From: Hyphomicrobiales bacterium
GTDB taxonomy: Bacteria; Pseudomonadota; Alphaproteobacteria; Rhizobiales; Rhizobiaceae
Assembly: GCA_900473795.1 (NCBI GenBank)
Contig: UCMT01000001.1
Span: forward strand, 124,001 to 188,000
Direction of reading: 5' to 3'
DNA length: 64,000 nucleotides
The translations under genes were made by a program, and so were the position numbers. Shown in pieces: positions 61,901 through 64,000 of the stretch; position 1 is the stretch's first letter; the number at the start of each line of letters is the position of its first letter. Below the pieces are notes generated by a model that did not search any database, was not told the origin of the DNA, and saw only the letters and a program-made list of their open reading frames with translations.

Positions 61901-62147
61901 CGGAATGGGCGAGGCGGCGCAGACCGCCTCGCTTGACAACATTTCAGAATTCCTGGGCTGGGCCGCATCCATTGCGGCTCGTTTTTCGTGACAAATCCGC
62001 GTCTTCCTCCTGTGGCCGATTGCTATCGTTCCCCAGCGGCAGATCGAACCGCAGCAATGGGTGGAAACCTCTGTTTATGCCCGACCTTATTTTCGTGTAA
62101 TGTCGCCTCAAGCCATTCTGAATACCCTGTGGTGGAGATTTTGCAGC

Positions 62148-62678
62148 ATGGCGAAGCTCGTCTTTGGAATGAACCAGTCCCTGGACGGCTACGTCGACCA
62201 CCTGGAAATGTCGACGGGCCCCGCGCTCTTTCGTCACTGGATAGAGCACGTGCGCGACCTGACGGGCAGTGTGTACGGTCGCGGCATGTACGAGGTAATG
62301 CGCTATTGGGACGAAGACCGTCTTGAATGGAGTGCGGAGCAACACGAGTTCGCGGCAGCGTGGCGGCGCCAACCGAAGTGGGTCGTGTCGCGCTCATTGA
62401 AGTCAGTCGGCCCCAACGCCACACTTGTTTCGGATGACATCGAGACGGTGATGCGGGGGCTGAAGGCTCAGCTTGTTGGGGAGATTGCCGTTTCCGGACC
62501 AGACCTGGCGCGAAGCCTAACCGACCTTGATCTTATCGATGAGTATCGACTCTACCTCCACCCCGTCGTGCTCGGTCGCGGCAAGCCATTCTTCGCCGGC
62601 CCGCGGCCACCGCTCCGCCTTGTTTCCACCGATCACGTTGGCGAGGACGTGATTAGGTTGACATACGTTCCTGCTTAA
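62148..62678 (+). CDS. Dihydrofolate-reductase-like / RibD C-terminal domain protein
   Basis: A 176-residue single-domain protein with the RibD C-terminal (DHFR-like) fold: 'MAKLVFGMNQSLDGYVDHLE' at the N-terminus, 'VYGRGMYEVM', 'KWVVSRSLKSVGPNA', 'GEIAVSGPDLARSLTDLDLI' and 'YLHPVVLGRGKPFF'. Members bind NADPH and act as reductases of unknown substrates; it is not the riboflavin RibD itself. ATG 62148 is where homology starts; frames from 62061 add unrelated residues. It stands alone between the permease and the ureide genes. No strong ribosome binding site is visible. Confidence 0.8.
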   Translation: MAKLVFGMNQSLDGYVDHLEMSTGPALFRHWIEHVRDLTGSVYGRGMYEVMRYWDEDRLEWSAEQHEFAAAWRRQPKWVVSRSLKSVGPNATLVSDDIETVMRGLKAQLVGEIAVSGPDLARSLTDLDLIDEYRLYLHPVVLGRGKPFFAGPRPPLRLVSTDHVGEDVIRLTYVPA

Positions 62679-62878
62679 TCGCGCGTCGTCGCCAGACGGA
62701 CTGCGCCGACGCGCAAGCTTCGGGTCGTGACGCGACCATCGCGCCATCAATAGCAAGGGCCCGAGAGTGGCGCGAAGCAGAAGCACCGACGCAAAAATTC
62801 TTAGCTTCGTGACGGTCGTCACTTCAGCTAGGGGCTGGGTCGCGATGAACCGGCTTAAAATTGCGGGAGGGGATATTA

Positions 62879-63364
62879 TCAGCAAATCAGGAACGGCTGT
62901 TCGTAGAAGTGCTCTTCGAGATTGATGCCTTCGCCGCCGCGATCGACCACGGCAAAATCGGAGATGCCGTCAAGCGGAGTCAGGATTCCGTGCCAGATAT
63001 TGCGGCCGATGTTGACGCCCTGTCCAGGCGCCGTCCTGAAGGCGATCGGCTCGCCGGGACCGTCGGCCGTTTCCTCGGCCACGACGACGAGGAACGGATG
63101 CTCGCTCAGCGGAATGAAGGCCTGGCTACCCAGTGGGTGGCGCTCGACCATGGTGAGTTCCAGCGGCAGCGGATAGGGCTCGCCCCGCAGCAGGCTGATC
63201 ATGGGCCGCGCCTTCTCGCCCGTCGTCTCGATCCTGGCGAGATCGTGATAGCGCACGCATTTACCCGCATTGATCGGGAAGCTCGGCGCTCCCTCGGTTT
63301 CCAGGACCTCGCCGAAGGGCGCAAAGGCCTCGCGGGTCAGCGGCCTGATCTCGATCGTTTTCAT
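62879..63364 (-). CDS. allA: Ureidoglycolate lyase
   Basis: A 161-residue cupin-fold enzyme of the AllA family: 'IEIRPLTREAFAPFGEVLET' opening, 'TMVERHPLGSQAFIPLS' and 'GVNIGRNIWHGILTPL' are signature segments. It splits ureidoglycolate into glyoxylate and urea, the last ureide step in purine breakdown. ATG 63364 has GGAGGAG four bases upstream; the longer frame to 63406 is not family-like. It lies 56 bases downstream of the allantoinase/OHCU-decarboxylase gene in the same direction, so the two form an operon. Confidence 0.88.
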   Translation of the reverse strand: MKTIEIRPLTREAFAPFGEVLETEGAPSFPINAGKCVRYHDLARIETTGEKARPMISLLRGEPYPLPLELTMVERHPLGSQAFIPLSEHPFLVVVAEETADGPGEPIAFRTAPGQGVNIGRNIWHGILTPLDGISDFAVVDRGGEGINLEEHFYEQPFLIC

Positions 63365-63420
63365 CTCTTCTCCTCCTCGAAAATCCGTTCCAATCGGCGC
63401 TGCCAAGGCCGCGGCTTTTG

Positions 63421-64000
63421 TCAGCCTGGCAGCATGTCCGTGAGGCGAAGCAGCGCGATGCGCTCCACCTGACCGCAGGCGGTATTGAACTCGGTCTGCC
63501 GGTCATTGCCGATACGCCGTTCGAACGCAGCCAGAATGTCGTTCTTGGTGAGACCTCTGACCGCGATAATGAAGGGGAAGCCGAAGGTCTTCACGTAGCG
63601 GCTGTTGAGATCGGTGAACCGCGCGCGTTCGGCATCCGTCAGCGCATCGAGACCGGCGGACGCCTGCTCGCTGGTCGAACTTTCCGTCAGCCGTTTCGCC
63701 TGTGCCAGCTTGCCGGCGAGGTCGGGGTGTGCGTTGAGCACGCCGAGCCGCTTTGCGTCGCTCGCCGCCCGGAAGACGGCAGTCAGCGCGGCGTGCAGGC
63801 CGATTGCAGTATCGTTCGCTGGCCCGAGTTCTTCGGCGAAGGCGCGCCGCGCGATCCAGTCAGAATGCTCGAAGACACCGCCAAACCGGGCTAAGAATTC
63901 TTCCGCCGTCAGACGTGATGGGCGGTTTTCGTTGGGCTGAAAGGGATGCGCTCTTGCCCAGTGGTCGGCAATGTCGATGCGACGGGCGATCCAGACCTTG
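63421..64000 (-). CDS. Allantoinase (PuuE)-OHCU decarboxylase (UraD) fusion, C-terminal part
   Basis: The frame is open from the right edge to the stop at 63421 (about 193 residues visible). It begins 'KVWIARRIDIADHWARAHPF', which looks like the end of a PuuE-type allantoinase, and passes without a stop into a complete OHCU decarboxylase: 'LTAEEFLARFGGVFEHSDWI', 'LNAHPDLAGKL' with the catalytic His, and 'YVKTFGFPFIIAVRGLTKND'. UraD turns the urate oxidation product OHCU into S-allantoin; PuuE opens allantoin to allantoate. Fusing them couples successive steps. The N-terminal allantoinase part is outside the window. Confidence 0.82.
   Translation of the reverse strand, partial: KVWIARRIDIADHWARAHPFQPNENRPSRLTAEEFLARFGGVFEHSDWIARRAFAEELGPANDTAIGLHAALTAVFRAASDAKRLGVLNAHPDLAGKLAQAKRLTESSTSEQASAGLDALTDAERARFTDLNSRYVKTFGFPFIIAVRGLTKNDILAAFERRIGNDRQTEFNTACGQVERIALLRLTDMLPG

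Noticed and set aside
60401..61972. 523-codon - strand frame opposite the purine permease
   Set aside because: Charged low-complexity shadow; + strand has NCS2 signatures and a strong ribosome binding site.

Overview
The window is alphaproteobacterial DNA, most likely from a Rhizobiaceae genome (Rhizobium, Agrobacterium or Ensifer type). The evidence is high-GC coding sequence, RirA-type iron operators (TGA-N9-TCA), an allantoinase/OHCU-decarboxylase fusion, a kinase/peptidase/phospho-lyase fusion protein, and a small RNA with repeated CCTCCTCCC loops like the alphaproteobacterial anti-Shine-Dalgarno sRNAs. The gene content is accessory in character: transporters, catabolic operons each with a divergent regulator, and a siderophore cluster. 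No rRNA, tRNA or CRISPR was seen.

Layout. 1-4160: start of an acyl-CoA synthetase, then a ferric-iron ABC operon (ATPase, binding protein, permease) behind an iron operator. 4162-5440: glutaredoxin-MauE membrane protein and its divergent MerR regulator around a mer-like operator. 5705-8180: DUF2161 nuclease-like protein, cupin, GreA/GreB-type factor, low-affinity iron permease family protein. 8200-10950: decayed DNA with a possible transposase remnant, a broken vapC toxin gene and a DUF4143 ATPase preceded by three repeats 22 bp apart. 10950-20530: two-component system, two tandem paralogous binding proteins, double-length permease, ATPase and inositol-phosphatase-like enzyme, which together read as sensing, uptake and dephosphorylation of an organophosphate. 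20629-24855: catabolic operon (citryl-CoA-lyase-like, CoA ligase, VOC, GST) with a divergent GntR regulator. 24999-29201: diaminopropionate ammonia-lyase, amidohydrolase and M20 peptidase with a divergent Lrp regulator. 29269-30297: a luciferase-like monooxygenase.

30479-44105 is the most interesting part, a hydroxamate siderophore locus. Leftward genes are an IroE-like esterase, a GNAT protein, an ECF sigma factor without an anti-sigma partner, an amino acid N-hydroxylase and a one-module NRPS (C-A-T-TE). Rightward genes are an IucB-like hydroxylamine acetyltransferase, a MATE exporter, a cystathionine-gamma-synthase-like PLP enzyme and a second-type LysA very close to enterobacterial diaminopimelate decarboxylase. 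Iron operators sit 66-76 bp upstream of the esterase, the sigma gene and the ferric ABC operon, so one iron signal probably controls all three, with the sigma factor likely passing it on to the biosynthetic genes. The dedicated LysA suggests lysine is the hydroxylated precursor. The gene set matches neither vicibactin nor rhizobactin 1021 as I know them.

44283-45881 encodes a serralysin. 45965-56184 holds two RND efflux operons flanking a TetR regulator and a small ORF. At 56343-56497 lies an apparent sRNA of four hairpins, each exposing CCTCCTCCC. 56646-60263 is the three-domain fusion protein with its divergent Lrp regulator. 60608-64000 holds a purine permease, a RibD/DHFR-like reductase and the start of a ureide (purine) degradation operon running off the right end.
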